41,552 nucleotides of DNA from a gamma proteobacterium endosymbiont of Lamellibrachia anaximandri (GTDB lineage: Bacteria > Pseudomonadota > Gammaproteobacteria > Chromatiales > Chromatiaceae), in assembly GCA_016756835.1 (NCBI GenBank), contig JAESPE010000022.1, positions 1-41,552 of the forward strand. Reading direction: 5' to 3'. The number at the start of each line of letters is the position of its first letter. Within the stretch, counting starts at the first letter, position 1. Under the pieces are notes generated by a model. The model was given only the letters and a program-made list of their open reading frames with translations, made no database searches and was not told the origin of the DNA. The position numbers and the translations under genes were made by a program. This document shows, in pieces, positions 16,991 through 25,805 of this stretch.

Positions 16991-17005
16991 TACCTTTTTA
17001 GCCTC

Positions 17006-17794
17006 ATGCCCCCCATCGGCATTTTCGACTCAGGCATTGGCGGCCTCTCTGTGCTCAGCCATATCCACGAACTGATGCCGACGGAAGATCTGCTCTATGT
17101 AGCGGACAGCGGACATCTCCCATACGGTTCAAAAACCAGCGAATACGTAGTGCAACGGGCAATTGCCATCACCCGTTTTCTGGTAGAGCAGCAGGAAGCA
17201 AAGGCAATCGTCGTCGCCTGCAACACAGCGACTGCTGCCGCAGTCTCCCGCCTGAGGAGCAAATTCCTCATCCCTATCATCGGCATGGAACCGGGGGTAA
17301 AACCAGGTATCAAAGAGAGCCGTAGCGGTGTGGTGGCAATTCTCGCAACAGAGGGCACCCTGGGCAGCGAAAAATTTCAGGCACTGCTGGATCAATACGG
17401 AAACGGTGCAGAAGTCATCGTCCAGCCCTGCAACGGCTGGGTGGAACAGGTCGAACACGCGGAACACGATAGCCCAGAAACCCGGCAGATCGTGGCAGAC
17501 CAGGTCAAACCGCTGCTCAAGCGGGGAGCCGACACCCTGGTTCTGGGCTGCACCCATTTCCCCTTTCTCAAAGAGGCTATCGGAATTTATGCCGGCGAGG
17601 GGATCCAGGTCATCGATACGGGACTTGCCGTTGCCCAGGAACTCAGGCGGCGCCTACAATCAAACAACCTGCTTGGAATGGCGAAAACCGGCGGCAACAC
17701 ACATTTTTGGAGCAGCGGCTCACCGGAGCAAACCGGAAGATTGATCTCCCGGCTCTGGGGCGATCCCAACCAGGTCAATCCACTACCAGTTTGA
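17006..17794 (+). CDS. murI: Glutamate racemase
   Basis: Cofactor-independent racemase making D-glutamate for peptidoglycan. The two catalytic cysteines are Cys72 (VVACNTA) and Cys182 (LGCTHFP), with the N-terminal GIFDSGIGGLSV motif. The 262 residues match the family. The ATG at 17006 follows the inverted heptamer tract, with no strong ribosome-binding site. It sits between ubiUV and the convergent ubiT, separating the two parts of the ubiquinone module. Confidence 0.95.
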   Translation: MPPIGIFDSGIGGLSVLSHIHELMPTEDLLYVADSGHLPYGSKTSEYVVQRAIAITRFLVEQQEAKAIVVACNTATAAAVSRLRSKFLIPIIGMEPGVKPGIKESRSGVVAILATEGTLGSEKFQALLDQYGNGAEVIVQPCNGWVEQVEHAEHDSPETRQIVADQVKPLLKRGADTLVLGCTHFPFLKEAIGIYAGEGIQVIDTGLAVAQELRRRLQSNNLLGMAKTGGNTHFWSSGSPEQTGRLISRLWGDPNQVNPLPV

Positions 17795-17797
17795 TTC

Positions 17798-17825
17798 AAT
17801 GGTAGGCTGCGCCATGCGCACCATT
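17798..17825. terminator. Hairpin between convergent murI and ubiT
   Basis: AATGG at 17798-17802 pairs with CCATT at 17821-17825, and TGCGC with GCGCA inside, with a five-base bulge and a three-base loop. It lies between two convergent stop codons and is followed by TTAAG on the plus strand. A bidirectional terminator is plausible; the U-tract is weak. Confidence 0.4.
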
Positions 17826-17859
17826 TTAAGACTAGGCACCCAGCAAGACGGAAAAGTCG

Positions 17860-18342
17860 TCAGGCCAACCTTTCATAGAATGAGAGGCATTGGTCCATCA
17901 TCGGCCGAAATGCCTGTGGAACAGGAAGCGCGTCCAGATCCACGGCGGCCAGCATATTCTTCAGATGCACCCCGAGGTCGGTGTCCCCTTCCATTAGCAG
18001 ATGGCGCTGAAAAAAGAGTGTGTCTGGATCTTCCCGACCGGTAATCAGCAGCATATAGTCGTAAGCAGTCCCACTGATAGTAAGATTCGCAGGCTCACCT
18101 CCATTCACACCAGCGATGAGACCGTCCCGCAGTGAGAGAGCATAACTCAGGCTCGCATCGGCCACCTGGATGCGTACAATCCGATCTTCCAGGAAGTCCA
18201 ATTCACCCTCTGCACGTTCTGTGGCAAAAAGATGATTCAGTATCTTGCCCAAAACCAGGCTGTGTACACGCTCAGGTACCAGACGAAGCGGCAGGAAGAG
18301 AGGTCCTGGCAGACGCGGGCGTTTCGCTGTGGCTTGCATCAT
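17860..18342 (-). CDS. ubiT: Ubiquinone accessory factor UbiT (SCP2 domain)
   Basis: 160 residues with a single SCP2 lipid-binding fold (about 35-135). UbiT binds the hydrophobic quinone intermediates and is needed with UbiU-UbiV for anaerobic ubiquinone synthesis. In E. coli ubiT lies divergently beside ubiUV; here it is on the opposite strand with murI in between. The start is one of two adjacent ATGs (18342 or 18339). The context with ubiU/ubiV supports this assignment over a generic SCP2 protein. Confidence 0.88.
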   Translation of the reverse strand: MMQATAKRPRLPGPLFLPLRLVPERVHSLVLGKILNHLFATERAEGELDFLEDRIVRIQVADASLSYALSLRDGLIAGVNGGEPANLTISGTAYDYMLLITGREDPDTLFFQRHLLMEGDTDLGVHLKNMLAAVDLDALPVPQAFRPMMDQCLSFYERLA

Positions 18343-18434
18343 GACTATTACGCTTTCCTACAAACTGAAGGTGTGGAGATGTCAATCGTTCAGATCATAC
18401 CAATAGTCAGTGCAATCTGCGAGAATCGCTTTTT

Positions 18435-19319
18435 ATGAACATAGCAGCGGAAAATCCATTCGATCTGGGTCAGGAGAGCATTTACACGGCCTGGCGGGAG
18501 GAAAAACTCAAGGACTATCCTAAGTCCCTTGGGGATCTGGTAGTGGAGATAAAGGATCCACGAAACCTGAGCGAAGCTGAATATCAGGAGATCCACCGTC
18601 TCTGCCGCAAGGCTAATATGGCCATCTGGGCCGGCCTCTCCGGGCACGACTCTGACAAGAATATAATTCGTGACTTGGGCCGCCGTTTCGGATTGGAGCA
18701 CCTGGATCACAATATGTGTGCGGATGAAGACGCAATCACCTCGCTTACTGTCCAGTCTGATGCACTGCATCAGGGATATATCCCCTACACTACCCGCCCG
18801 ATCGCCTGGCACACTGATGGATACTACAATCCGCTGGATCATCAGATCCACGGCCTGCTGCTGCACTGTGTCAATCCTGCAGCGGAAGGTGGTGAAAATG
18901 ATCTGCTGGACCACGAAATCGTCTATCTACTGATCCGTGATAAGAATCCCGACTTCATTCGCGCCCTGATGCATCCCAAGGCAATGACGATTCCAGCCAA
19001 TATTGCAGAAGGGAAAGAGTTGCGCCCAGCCCGCAGCGGCCCGGTTTTCGCAGTCTACCCGGATGGCCACCTGCACATGCGCTACACAGACCGTACCCGC
19101 AGTATCGAATGGGGAGAGATTCCCTTGCTGGATGAAGCCGTGGATTTTCTCAAACAGACCCTTAGAACCAGGACAGCTTGGCACTACCGGGGAAAACTTC
19201 AGGCAGGTCAGGGACTTGTCAGTAATAACGTACTACACACCCGAAGTGGATTCGAAGACCATGGGCAACAGCGCCTACTCTACCGCGCCAGGTATTTTGA
19301 CCGAATCAAGGAAACCTGA
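18435..19319 (+). CDS. TauD/TfdA-type Fe(II)/2-oxoglutarate dioxygenase
   Basis: 294 residues with the double-stranded beta-helix iron site: His126 and Asp128 in AWHTDGYYN, and the distal His268 in NNVLHTRSGF. Arg280 and Arg284 are candidates for 2-oxoglutarate binding. The fold is related to gamma-butyrobetaine hydroxylase, but this protein lacks that enzyme's N-terminal DUF971 domain. A separate DUF971 protein is encoded 81 bp downstream, as if the two domains were split. It is divergent from ubiT. The substrate is unknown. An O2-using enzyme beside an O2-independent quinone module is notable but may be coincidence. Confidence 0.85.
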   Translation: MNIAAENPFDLGQESIYTAWREEKLKDYPKSLGDLVVEIKDPRNLSEAEYQEIHRLCRKANMAIWAGLSGHDSDKNIIRDLGRRFGLEHLDHNMCADEDAITSLTVQSDALHQGYIPYTTRPIAWHTDGYYNPLDHQIHGLLLHCVNPAAEGGENDLLDHEIVYLLIRDKNPDFIRALMHPKAMTIPANIAEGKELRPARSGPVFAVYPDGHLHMRYTDRTRSIEWGEIPLLDEAVDFLKQTLRTRTAWHYRGKLQAGQGLVSNNVLHTRSGFEDHGQQRLLYRARYFDRIKET

Positions 19320-19400
19320 ACAGCGGCAGGTTGAAGAGAACGACCAATCTGTGCCAACATCCGCCACCCCTGCAACACATATCCCGTACCGGGCAGAATC

Positions 19401-20039
19401 ATGAGTAAAGAATCCCCCTATCCCGTTGAAATCAGTCTTCACAAAAAATCACGCCTGCTGGCATTACGCTTTTCCGACGGGGCAAGCTTTGAACTGCCTT
19501 GTGAATATTTGCGGGTTTTTTCCACTGCGGCCGAGGTAAAAGCTGATCCGGCGCCAGTCACTGGAAAGGAAAATGTGAATATCGAGAAGATTGAACCTCA
19601 GGGTCAGTACGCCATTCGGCCGATCTTCGACGATGGGCACGACACGGGTATTTTCTCATGGGAGAGTCTCTACGATCTGGGAAAGAATCACCTACAGAAT
19701 TGGCAAGACTACCTCGCCCGCCTGAAAGCGGCTGGTTATGAGCGAAATGCCGATTCATCTACCGAGCGGCGCATCAAAATTTTCTACTTCTCCTGGCTGG
19801 TCAATAAATTGGGCAAACAGACCGAAGAGATGGTTCTCCCTCCCTCAGTCACCAATGTAGAGTCGCTTCTCAAACTATTGCGCGTGCGTAAATCTGATTA
19901 TGCCGCCATGTTCGAGGAAAAACTGATCCGAACCACCGTCAATAAACAGTTTTCCGAGTCATTTACCCTGCTTGAGGATGGAGACGAAGTGGCGCTGATT
20001 CCCACTTCCCCAACACCACCGGCAACGCCAAATGCCTGA
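19401..20039 (+). CDS. DUF971 protein fused to a MoaD/ThiS-like domain lacking the C-terminal GG
   Basis: 212 residues in two parts. Residues about 8-112 are a DUF971 (gamma-butyrobetaine-hydroxylase N-terminal-like) domain, seen in FELPCEYLRVFS and IFSWESLYDLG. Residues about 124-202 resemble MoaD, the small beta-grasp subunit of molybdopterin synthase (RIKIFYFSWLVNKLGK, VNKQFS, LEDGDEVALIP). MoaD and ThiS normally end in Gly-Gly, which is thiolated; here the chain runs on as a Thr/Pro-rich tail ending NA, and no other frame restores GG. It cannot be a normal sulfur carrier unless cleaved. It is probably co-transcribed with the dioxygenase upstream. Function unknown. Confidence 0.8.
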   Translation: MSKESPYPVEISLHKKSRLLALRFSDGASFELPCEYLRVFSTAAEVKADPAPVTGKENVNIEKIEPQGQYAIRPIFDDGHDTGIFSWESLYDLGKNHLQNWQDYLARLKAAGYERNADSSTERRIKIFYFSWLVNKLGKQTEEMVLPPSVTNVESLLKLLRVRKSDYAAMFEEKLIRTTVNKQFSESFTLLEDGDEVALIPTSPTPPATPNA

Positions 20040-20083
20040 TTCTCTCTGCAGAATCACCCGAAAAAGTTTCGCCAAAAAAATAG

Positions 20084-20108
20084 GCTATTGGCTCTTCACT
20101 CCAATAGC
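20084..20108. other. Perfect 8-bp hairpin before tRNA-Lys
   Basis: GCTATTGG at 20084-20091 pairs perfectly with CCAATAGC at 20101-20108 around a 9-base loop. It lies between the DUF971-MoaD gene and the tRNA. No U-run follows on the plus strand, so it could be an operator-like palindrome for tRNA expression, an mRNA 3' stabiliser or a weak terminator. Confidence 0.45.
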
Positions 20109-20140
20109 AAGTTAGGGTAACATTCCCCCTCCCAAATTGC

Positions 20141-20216
20141 GGGTCGTTAGCTCAGTTGGTAGAGCATCTGACTTTTAATCAGGTGGTCGCAGGTTCGATC
20201 CCTGCACGACCCACCA
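20141..20216 (+). tRNA. tRNA-Lys (anticodon TTT)
   Basis: A complete 76-base cloverleaf with encoded CCA. The acceptor stem GGGTCGT pairs with ACGACCC, the D arm reads GCTC...GAGC, and the T arm has GGTTCGATCC. The anticodon loop CTTTTAA (20172-20178) places TTT at 20174-20176. No integrase or att duplication was seen next to it. Confidence 0.98.
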
Positions 20217-20238
20217 TACAAGCCACCGATTCTAAAAA

Positions 20239-20285
20239 GAAAAAACGCCTCATTAGAATTCACTAATACTAACTTGCGTTTTCTC
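20239..20285 (+). terminator. Probable terminator of tRNA-Lys
   Basis: AAAACGC near 20242-20248 pairs with GCGTTTT near 20276-20282. An inner stem ATTAG (20252-20256) pairs with CTAAT (20263-20267). TCTCCCGTTTTT follows. The first stem is A/T-rich and the loop is large, so strength is uncertain. The remaining bases to 20422 hold nothing recognisable. Confidence 0.4.
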
Positions 20286-20422
20286 CCGTTTTTAGCTGGC
20301 ACAAAATCCTACACACTGATTTGTAAGTTGCCTTTTAGCTCCACCCATATTCCCACCTGCTCTATGCCACCCTCAAAGAGAGGTTGAGCCACAGGGGTAA
20401 CCAGAAACAGAAGAGGCGGGAC

Positions 20423-21241
20423 TCAAGCCTTGCCGAATGCCTGTTTTCGAACGCTCAAAACCAGGCCCTCAGGAATCGATTCCACTGCGAAGCACCTCTC
20501 TTCCAGTTCAGAGACAGGGCAGATCCCCATAATCGAATTGGTAATGAACAGGGCGTCCCCCGCCTTGCACTCCTGAAGCGTCAGTTTTTTGATTACAGTT
20601 TCGATTCCCAGCTGATTAGCCAGCTCAAGCACCAACCGCCGCATCACGCCGGCAACCCCGCAATCGGTAAGATCCGGGGTCAACAGACACCCTTCAGACA
20701 ACATAAAAAGATTCGATTGAGTGCCCTCGACTACCAAGTCGTTCTCATCGAGCATCACACCCTCCGCAATCTCCGGATCATCCCACTCATTCCGGGCCAA
20801 TACCTGCTCCAGACGATTGAGGTGTTTTAGCCCTGCCAGGGCGCGACTTCGTCCAATTCGTGTTTCACAGACACGCAGCCTGATGCCTGCCGTAAACCAA
20901 GCGTCCGGATAGTCGGGCCAGGGGTGCAGCGTCAGTATGCGGCGGGGGTTTACATCATGAGGGGCGCGATAACCGCGACCACCGCTGCCACGGGTAAGGA
21001 GCAACTTCAACACACCACGCTGGGTGTCGGAGAGCAACTCCCTCACCTCTGCCAACAGTAGCGACTTATCCTGAAGGGGAAAACCAAGACGAACTTCACC
21101 TTGGGTAAGGCGTTCCATGTGCGCTTCCCAGAGACGAGGCTCTCCATCCGTCACAGCAATGGTTTCAAATAGCCCATCACCATACTGCAGACCACGATCT
21201 GATACCGGAATCCGGTCTGTGGGTTGTCCGTCGATCAACAA
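20423..21241 (-). CDS. pabC: 4-amino-4-deoxychorismate lyase PabC
   Basis: PLP enzyme of class IV aminotransferase fold that makes p-aminobenzoate for folate. The PLP Lys139 lies in LAGLKHLNR, with Glu172 in VVEGTQSNLF. The 272 residues match the family. The start is unusual: no ATG is available and the frame begins with TTG at 21241 (giving MLIDGQPTDR, as family members start). No strong ribosome-binding site is visible, suggesting low expression or coupling to fabF, 81 bp upstream. pabC after fabF is the E. coli order. Confidence 0.92.
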   Translation of the reverse strand: MLIDGQPTDRIPVSDRGLQYGDGLFETIAVTDGEPRLWEAHMERLTQGEVRLGFPLQDKSLLLAEVRELLSDTQRGVLKLLLTRGSGGRGYRAPHDVNPRRILTLHPWPDYPDAWFTAGIRLRVCETRIGRSRALAGLKHLNRLEQVLARNEWDDPEIAEGVMLDENDLVVEGTQSNLFMLSEGCLLTPDLTDCGVAGVMRRLVLELANQLGIETVIKKLTLQECKAGDALFITNSIMGICPVSELEERCFAVESIPEGLVLSVRKQAFGKA

Positions 21242-21322
21242 AGGCTTGTGCCCGAAAATGGGCCGGAAAGGAGATGTACGCAGCCCCCCGGACGGGGAAC
21301 TGCGTAGTACAGATGTATCGAA

Positions 21323-22564
21323 TCAATCAATCTTGCGGAATGCGAGCGTACCGTTGGTACCACCAAAACCGAAAGAGTTGGAGATAACCACATCCAGCTT
21401 CATCTCACGCGCAGCATTGGGCACAAAATCCAGATCACACTCAGGGTCCTGATTCTCCAGGTTGATCGTGGGCGGGGCCACCTGATCGCGCAGAGCGAGA
21501 ACGGTAAAGACCGCTTCGGCACCACCTGCGGCACCCAGCATGTGGCCAGTCATCGATTTCGTCGAGCTGACGCAGAGTTTGTAGGCGTGATCCCCAAAAG
21601 CAAGCTTGACCGCCTTGGTCTCTGCCACATCACCTGCCGGGGTGGAGGTGCCATGGGCGTTGATGTAATCCACCTCTTCCAGATTGATGCCGGCATCTTT
21701 CAGCGCCAGCTTCATACAGCCGGCAGCACCGGAACCGTCCTTCGAGGGCGAAGTCATATGGAACGCATCGGAGTTCATGCCCACGCCGACCAGCTCGGCA
21801 TAGATCTTCGCCCCACGGGCCGTGGCATGTCCGTACTCTTCGAGGACCATCACACCGGCTCCGTCGCTGAGCACGAAACCATCACGATCACGATCCCATG
21901 GACGGCTGGCACCCTGCGGATCGTCATTGCGGCGCGACAGCGCTCTGGCGGCGGCAAATCCACCTAGGCCGACCGGTGACGTCGCCATCTCCGCCCCACC
22001 AGCGACCATGACATCGGTGCGGCCATGACGAATCATCATCGCAGCCTCACCGATGCTGTGAGCACCACTGCTGCAGGCAGAGACGATCGAATAGTTGGGC
22101 CCTTTCAATCCATATTTGATCGAGAGGTTCCCGGAGACCATATTGATGATATTGGCCGGGACAAAAAATGGCGAGATCTTACGGGGACCGCCATCTTTAT
22201 AGGCTTGGTAGCTATTTTCGATGCCCGTGATGCCGCCAATACCGGAACCGATCAGCACACCGATTCGATCGGCATTCTCATCAGTCACTTCCAACCCGGA
22301 ATCCTCGATTGCCTGACATCCCGCAGCGACACCGTAGTGGATGAACTTGTCCATCTTCTTGGCGTCTTTTTTCGGGACATAGTCAGTCATCTCGAACCCG
22401 TAGATCGGTCCGCCGAAACGGGTAGTGAAGGGCTCGATATCGAAATGAGTGATCGGTTGGATACCACTCTTGCCGGTCAGGATACTCTCCCATGATGACG
22501 GCACGTCCAATCCAACAGGCGCGACCATTCCGAGCCCGGTAACGACAACCCTTCTTGCAGTCAT
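21323..22564 (-). CDS. fabF: 3-oxoacyl-ACP synthase II FabF
   Basis: Condensing enzyme that elongates acyl-ACP, including unsaturated intermediates. The 413 residues contain the Cys-His-His triad at Cys164 ([10 protein letters not shown]), His304 ([11 protein letters not shown]) and His341 ([12 protein letters not shown]). It follows acpP after a 97-bp gap holding a strong hairpin. Confidence 0.97.
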   Translation of the reverse strand: MTARRVVVTGLGMVAPVGLDVPSSWESILTGKSGIQPITHFDIEPFTTRFGGPIYGFEMTDYVPKKDAKKMDKFIHYGVAAGCQAIEDSGLEVTDENADRIGVLIGSGIGGITGIENSYQAYKDGGPRKISPFFVPANIINMVSGNLSIKYGLKGPNYSIVSACSSGAHSIGEAAMMIRHGRTDVMVAGGAEMATSPVGLGGFAAARALSRRNDDPQGASRPWDRDRDGFVLSDGAGVMVLEEYGHATARGAKIYAELVGVGMNSDAFHMTSPSKDGSGAAGCMKLALKDAGINLEEVDYINAHGTSTPAGDVAETKAVKLAFGDHAYKLCVSSTKSMTGHMLGAAGGAEAVFTVLALRDQVAPPTINLENQDPECDLDFVPNAAREMKLDVVISNSFGFGGTNGTLAFRKID

Positions 22565-22594
22565 GTAAGACTACCCCCTGATCTGGTTAGGCTT

Positions 22595-22640
22595 GCAAAA
22601 AGCAAAAGGCCGCGTCCCAGTGACTGGGAACAGCGCGGCC
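22595..22640 (-). terminator. Intrinsic terminator or attenuator between acpP and fabF
   Basis: A long stem pairs GGCCGCG (22608-22614) with CGCGGCC (22634-22640) outside and TCCCAG (22615-22620) with CTGGGA (22624-22629) inside. In the direction of transcription it is followed by TTTTGCTTTTTGC. This is a strong rho-independent signal after acpP. It probably lowers fabF and pabC relative to the abundant acyl carrier protein. Confidence 0.85.
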
Positions 22641-22661
22641 CGAACAATTAGCCGATAGCTA

Positions 22662-22895
22662 TCAGCCGTGCGAGTTGATGTAGTCAACAGCCAACTGAAC
22701 AGTGGTGATCTTTTCAGCCTCCTCATCAGGAATATCGGTTTCGAATTCCTCTTCGAGTGCCATCACCAGCTCAACAGTGTCGAGAGAGTCGGCACCGAGA
22801 TCATCGACGAAGGAAGCTTCGGTAGTCACTTCGTCCTCTTTGACACCCAGTTGCTCCACGACAATTTTACGAACTCTTTCTACAACATCAGTCAT
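22662..22895 (-). CDS. acpP: Acyl carrier protein
   Basis: 77-residue acidic helix bundle that carries acyl chains on a phosphopantetheine arm at Ser37 (GADSLDTVE). The frame extends upstream, but the start is the ATG at 22895 ([10 protein letters not shown]), with AGGAAA about 10 bases before it. It lies 230 bp after fabG, so it probably has its own promoter as well; the region 22896-23125 is AT-rich and holds no other gene. Confidence 0.98.
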   Translation of the reverse strand: MTDVVERVRKIVVEQLGVKEDEVTTEASFVDDLGADSLDTVELVMALEEEFETDIPDEEAEKITTVQLAVDYINSHG

Positions 22896-23125
22896 GTTCT
22901 CAATTTCCTCTGGATTAAGCTTCGGCCACGAATGCGGCGGATGCGATATTGTATTAATAAACCTTGCATGAGAAAAGCGTAAACCGCCATAGTATATCAC
23001 ACAAGAAATATCGGTAATTCCTATTATTTATCAAAAGCATAAGTAACTTTTCTCTAAAAAGAGTCGCTTTTGACAAAAAGAAAGTCGCTACTCAGCACTG
23101 GCAATATGGGCTTGTAACTGAATAG

Positions 23126-23869
23126 TTACCCCATATACATGCCGCCATTGACGTGAATCGTCTCGCCGGTAATATAGCCGCCGCTCTCCGATGCAAGGAA
23201 CAGCACCGCATTGGCAATATCCTCCGGCTGTCCAAGTTTCTGCAGTGGGATACCATTGATGAGCATCTTGCGCTGCTCTTCCGGCAATTCATTGGTCATG
23301 TCAGTTTCGATAAAGCCGGGGGCAATCGCATTGACCGTAATATTCCGGGATCCCACCTCCCGCGCCATGGAACGGGTAAAACCGAAGATTCCGGCCTTGG
23401 CCGCTGCGTAGTTTGTCTGCCCGGCATTACCCATGGCTCCGACAACGGAAGAGATATTGATGACCCGGCCTTTACGCGCCTTCATCATGCCGCGCAGCAA
23501 CGCCTTGCTGAGGCGGAAGATAGAGGTCAGATTGGTATCGATAATGCTTTCCCACTCATCTTCCTTCATGCGCATCAACAGATTGTCGCGGGTGATACCG
23601 GCATTATTGACCAGAATAGTGGGTACGCCGAACTGATCATCGATCGCCTTGACCACCCCATCTACCGATGCCTGATCGGTCACATTCAGCACCATCCCCT
23701 GCCCTTTGAAACCCGCTTCTGCAAAACGCGCTGAGATGGCATCCGCGCCGCCCTGTGAGGTAGCAGTACCGACAATAGTAACGCCCGCCTTTGCCAGCGT
23801 ATCTGCGATAGCCGCACCAATGCCCCGGCTAGCGCCGGTCACCAGTGCAATTTCATTTTCCAGCATCAT
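23126..23869 (-). CDS. fabG: 3-oxoacyl-ACP reductase FabG
   Basis: NADPH-dependent short-chain dehydrogenase performing the first reduction in fatty-acid elongation. The nucleotide motif TGASRGIG lies at 11-18 and the catalytic residues are Ser141, Tyr154 and Lys158. The 247 residues match the family. Two ATGs are adjacent; the first overlaps the fabD stop by 4 bp. Confidence 0.97.
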   Translation of the reverse strand: MMLENEIALVTGASRGIGAAIADTLAKAGVTIVGTATSQGGADAISARFAEAGFKGQGMVLNVTDQASVDGVVKAIDDQFGVPTILVNNAGITRDNLLMRMKEDEWESIIDTNLTSIFRLSKALLRGMMKARKGRVINISSVVGAMGNAGQTNYAAAKAGIFGFTRSMAREVGSRNITVNAIAPGFIETDMTNELPEEQRKMLINGIPLQKLGQPEDIANAVLFLASESGGYITGETIHVNGGMYMG

Positions 23870-24807
23870 TTCAGCGCCTCCAGAGCAGCATTCATGGTAT
23901 CGCTATCGAGGACGGCAAAACCGGTCAGCTTGCGGTCGATGCGTTTGTTCAAGCCAGTCAGTACCTTACCCGGTCCAGCCTCGACGATCTTGTCGATGCC
24001 TCTCTCCGATATGCTCTGGATCGTCTCCACCCAGCGCACCGGATTATGGAGCTGTTCCGCAAGCCGGGCTCTGATGGCCCCGGTATCAGCCGCAACCGCC
24101 ACGTCGACATTGTGTAATACGGGGATCGAGGGCATCTCAATCGCAATATCCTGCAGCTGTTCAGCAAGTCTTTCGGCTGCGGGCTTCATCAATGCGCAGT
24201 GGGAGGGCACACTGACCGGAAGGGGCAACGCACGCTTGGCGCCCGCCTCTTTCGCAAGTCCGCAGGCGCGATCCACCGCAGCCTTGCTACCAGCGATCAC
24301 CACCTGCCCCGGAGAGTTGAAGTTCACGGCCTCCACCACTTGTGACTCTGCGGCGGCGGCACAGACGTCCCGCACCTTGTCATCATCAAGTCCCAGGATC
24401 GCAGCCATGGCACCAGTGCCTTCCGGCACCGCCTCCTGCATGAACATACCGCGCTTGGCCACCAGTGAGACCGCATCGGAAAAACCCATCGCACCGGCGC
24501 AGACCAGTGCAGAGTATTCACCCAGGCTGTGACCGGCCATGATTGACGGAGCCGCGCCTCCCTGGGCCTGCCAGACGCGCCACACGGCGACACCGGCCGC
24601 CAACATCGCAGGCTGAGTATTCTGGGTCTGGTTCAACGTCTCTTTCGGGCCTTCCAGCACAAGCTTCCAGAGATCAAAGCCCAAGACGTCCGAGGCTTCC
24701 GTAAAGGTATCGCCCACCAAAGAAAAATCGTCGGCCAATGCTTTCAGCATACCCACAGACTGGGAACCCTGACCGGGAAATACAATACTAAATGCGGTGT
24801 CACTCAT
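23866..24807 (-). CDS. fabD: Malonyl-CoA:ACP transacylase FabD
   Basis: Transfers malonyl groups to ACP. The nucleophile is Ser94 in AGHSLGEYSA, with the partner His203 in VPSHCALM and the oxyanion-forming GQGSQ near residue 12. It has 313 residues, lies 29 bp downstream of fabH and overlaps fabG by 4 bp. Confidence 0.97.
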   Translation of the reverse strand: MSDTAFSIVFPGQGSQSVGMLKALADDFSLVGDTFTEASDVLGFDLWKLVLEGPKETLNQTQNTQPAMLAAGVAVWRVWQAQGGAAPSIMAGHSLGEYSALVCAGAMGFSDAVSLVAKRGMFMQEAVPEGTGAMAAILGLDDDKVRDVCAAAAESQVVEAVNFNSPGQVVIAGSKAAVDRACGLAKEAGAKRALPLPVSVPSHCALMKPAAERLAEQLQDIAIEMPSIPVLHNVDVAVAADTGAIRARLAEQLHNPVRWVETIQSISERGIDKIVEAGPGKVLTGLNKRIDRKLTGFAVLDSDTMNAALEALK

Positions 24808-24836
24808 AATTTAAGATAATCAGAAAGATCTGTGGA

Positions 24837-25805
24837 TCAGAATTTGGCGAGGACGGAGCCCCAGGTGAACCCACCACCAAAGGCTTCCATCAAAAGCGTT
24901 TCGCCACGCTTGATGCGTCCATCCCGAACTGCGGTATCCAGCGCCAGTGGCACCGAAGCCGCCGAGGTATTGCCATGTTCATGCACGGTAACGACCACGC
25001 GATCCATGGAGGTACGCAGCTTCTTGGCAGTAGCGTTGATAATGCGAATATTTGCCTGATGCGGGATCAGCCAGTCCACATCCGATCTATCCATATCGTT
25101 GGCCTTGAGGGTTTCATCGACGATACGGCCCAGTGTGGTGACCGCCATCTTGAAGACCTCGTTGCCCCGCATCTCCATATAGGCGACACCCTCTTGCAGC
25201 GCTCCATAGTTGCGGGAGACACCGCTGGGTACACGCAAAAGTCCTTCGAAGGCGCCATCGGCATGCAGATGTGTGGAGATGATGCCCGGTTTTTCACTCG
25301 CCTCAAGCACAACCGCACCCGCGCCGTCACCAAACAGAACACAGGTATTGCGATCGCTCCAGTCAACAATACGGGAGAGAGTCTCGGCACCGATTACCAG
25401 GGCGCGTTTGGCACTGCCGGTTTTGATGAACTTATCCGCCACACCAGCCGCGTAGACAAACCCGGTACAAACGGCCTGGACGTCGAAAGCCGCAGGTCCG
25501 TGGATACCTAGCCGGGCCTGCAACAGGCAGGCGGTGCTGGGGAAAATCTGATCCGGAGTGGTGGTGGCCACCACGATCAGATCGATATCTTTAGGCTCGA
25601 CACCAGCCATCTCCATGGCATTCCGGGCGGCCTTTTCAGCCAGATCACAGGTGTACTCATCATCAGCGGCGATATGGCGCTTCTTGATACCGGTTCGATC
25701 CACGATCCACTGATCAGTGGTATCCACTATCTTTTCCAGATCCTGATTCGTCAGGGCCTTTTCAGGAAGATAACTGCCGGTACCGGCTATACGGGAGTAG
25801 ATCAC
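24837..25805 (-). CDS. fabH: 3-oxoacyl-ACP synthase III FabH
   Basis: Starts fatty-acid synthesis by condensing acetyl-CoA with malonyl-ACP. The triad is Cys113 (DVQAVCTGF), His249 (IPHQANIRI) and Asn279 (HGNTSAAS). It has 322 residues, and its start overlaps the plsX stop by 4 bp. Confidence 0.97.
   Translation of the reverse strand: MIYSRIAGTGSYLPEKALTNQDLEKIVDTTDQWIVDRTGIKKRHIAADDEYTCDLAEKAARNAMEMAGVEPKDIDLIVVATTTPDQIFPSTACLLQARLGIHGPAAFDVQAVCTGFVYAAGVADKFIKTGSAKRALVIGAETLSRIVDWSDRNTCVLFGDGAGAVVLEASEKPGIISTHLHADGAFEGLLRVPSGVSRNYGALQEGVAYMEMRGNEVFKMAVTTLGRIVDETLKANDMDRSDVDWLIPHQANIRIINATAKKLRTSMDRVVVTVHEHGNTSAASVPLALDTAVRDGRIKRGETLLMEAFGGGFTWGSVLAKF

Noticed and set aside
20141..20216. tRNA-Lys as an integration site for a genomic island
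   Set aside because: No integrase and no repeat of the tRNA 3' end was seen within the window; both flanks are core genes.
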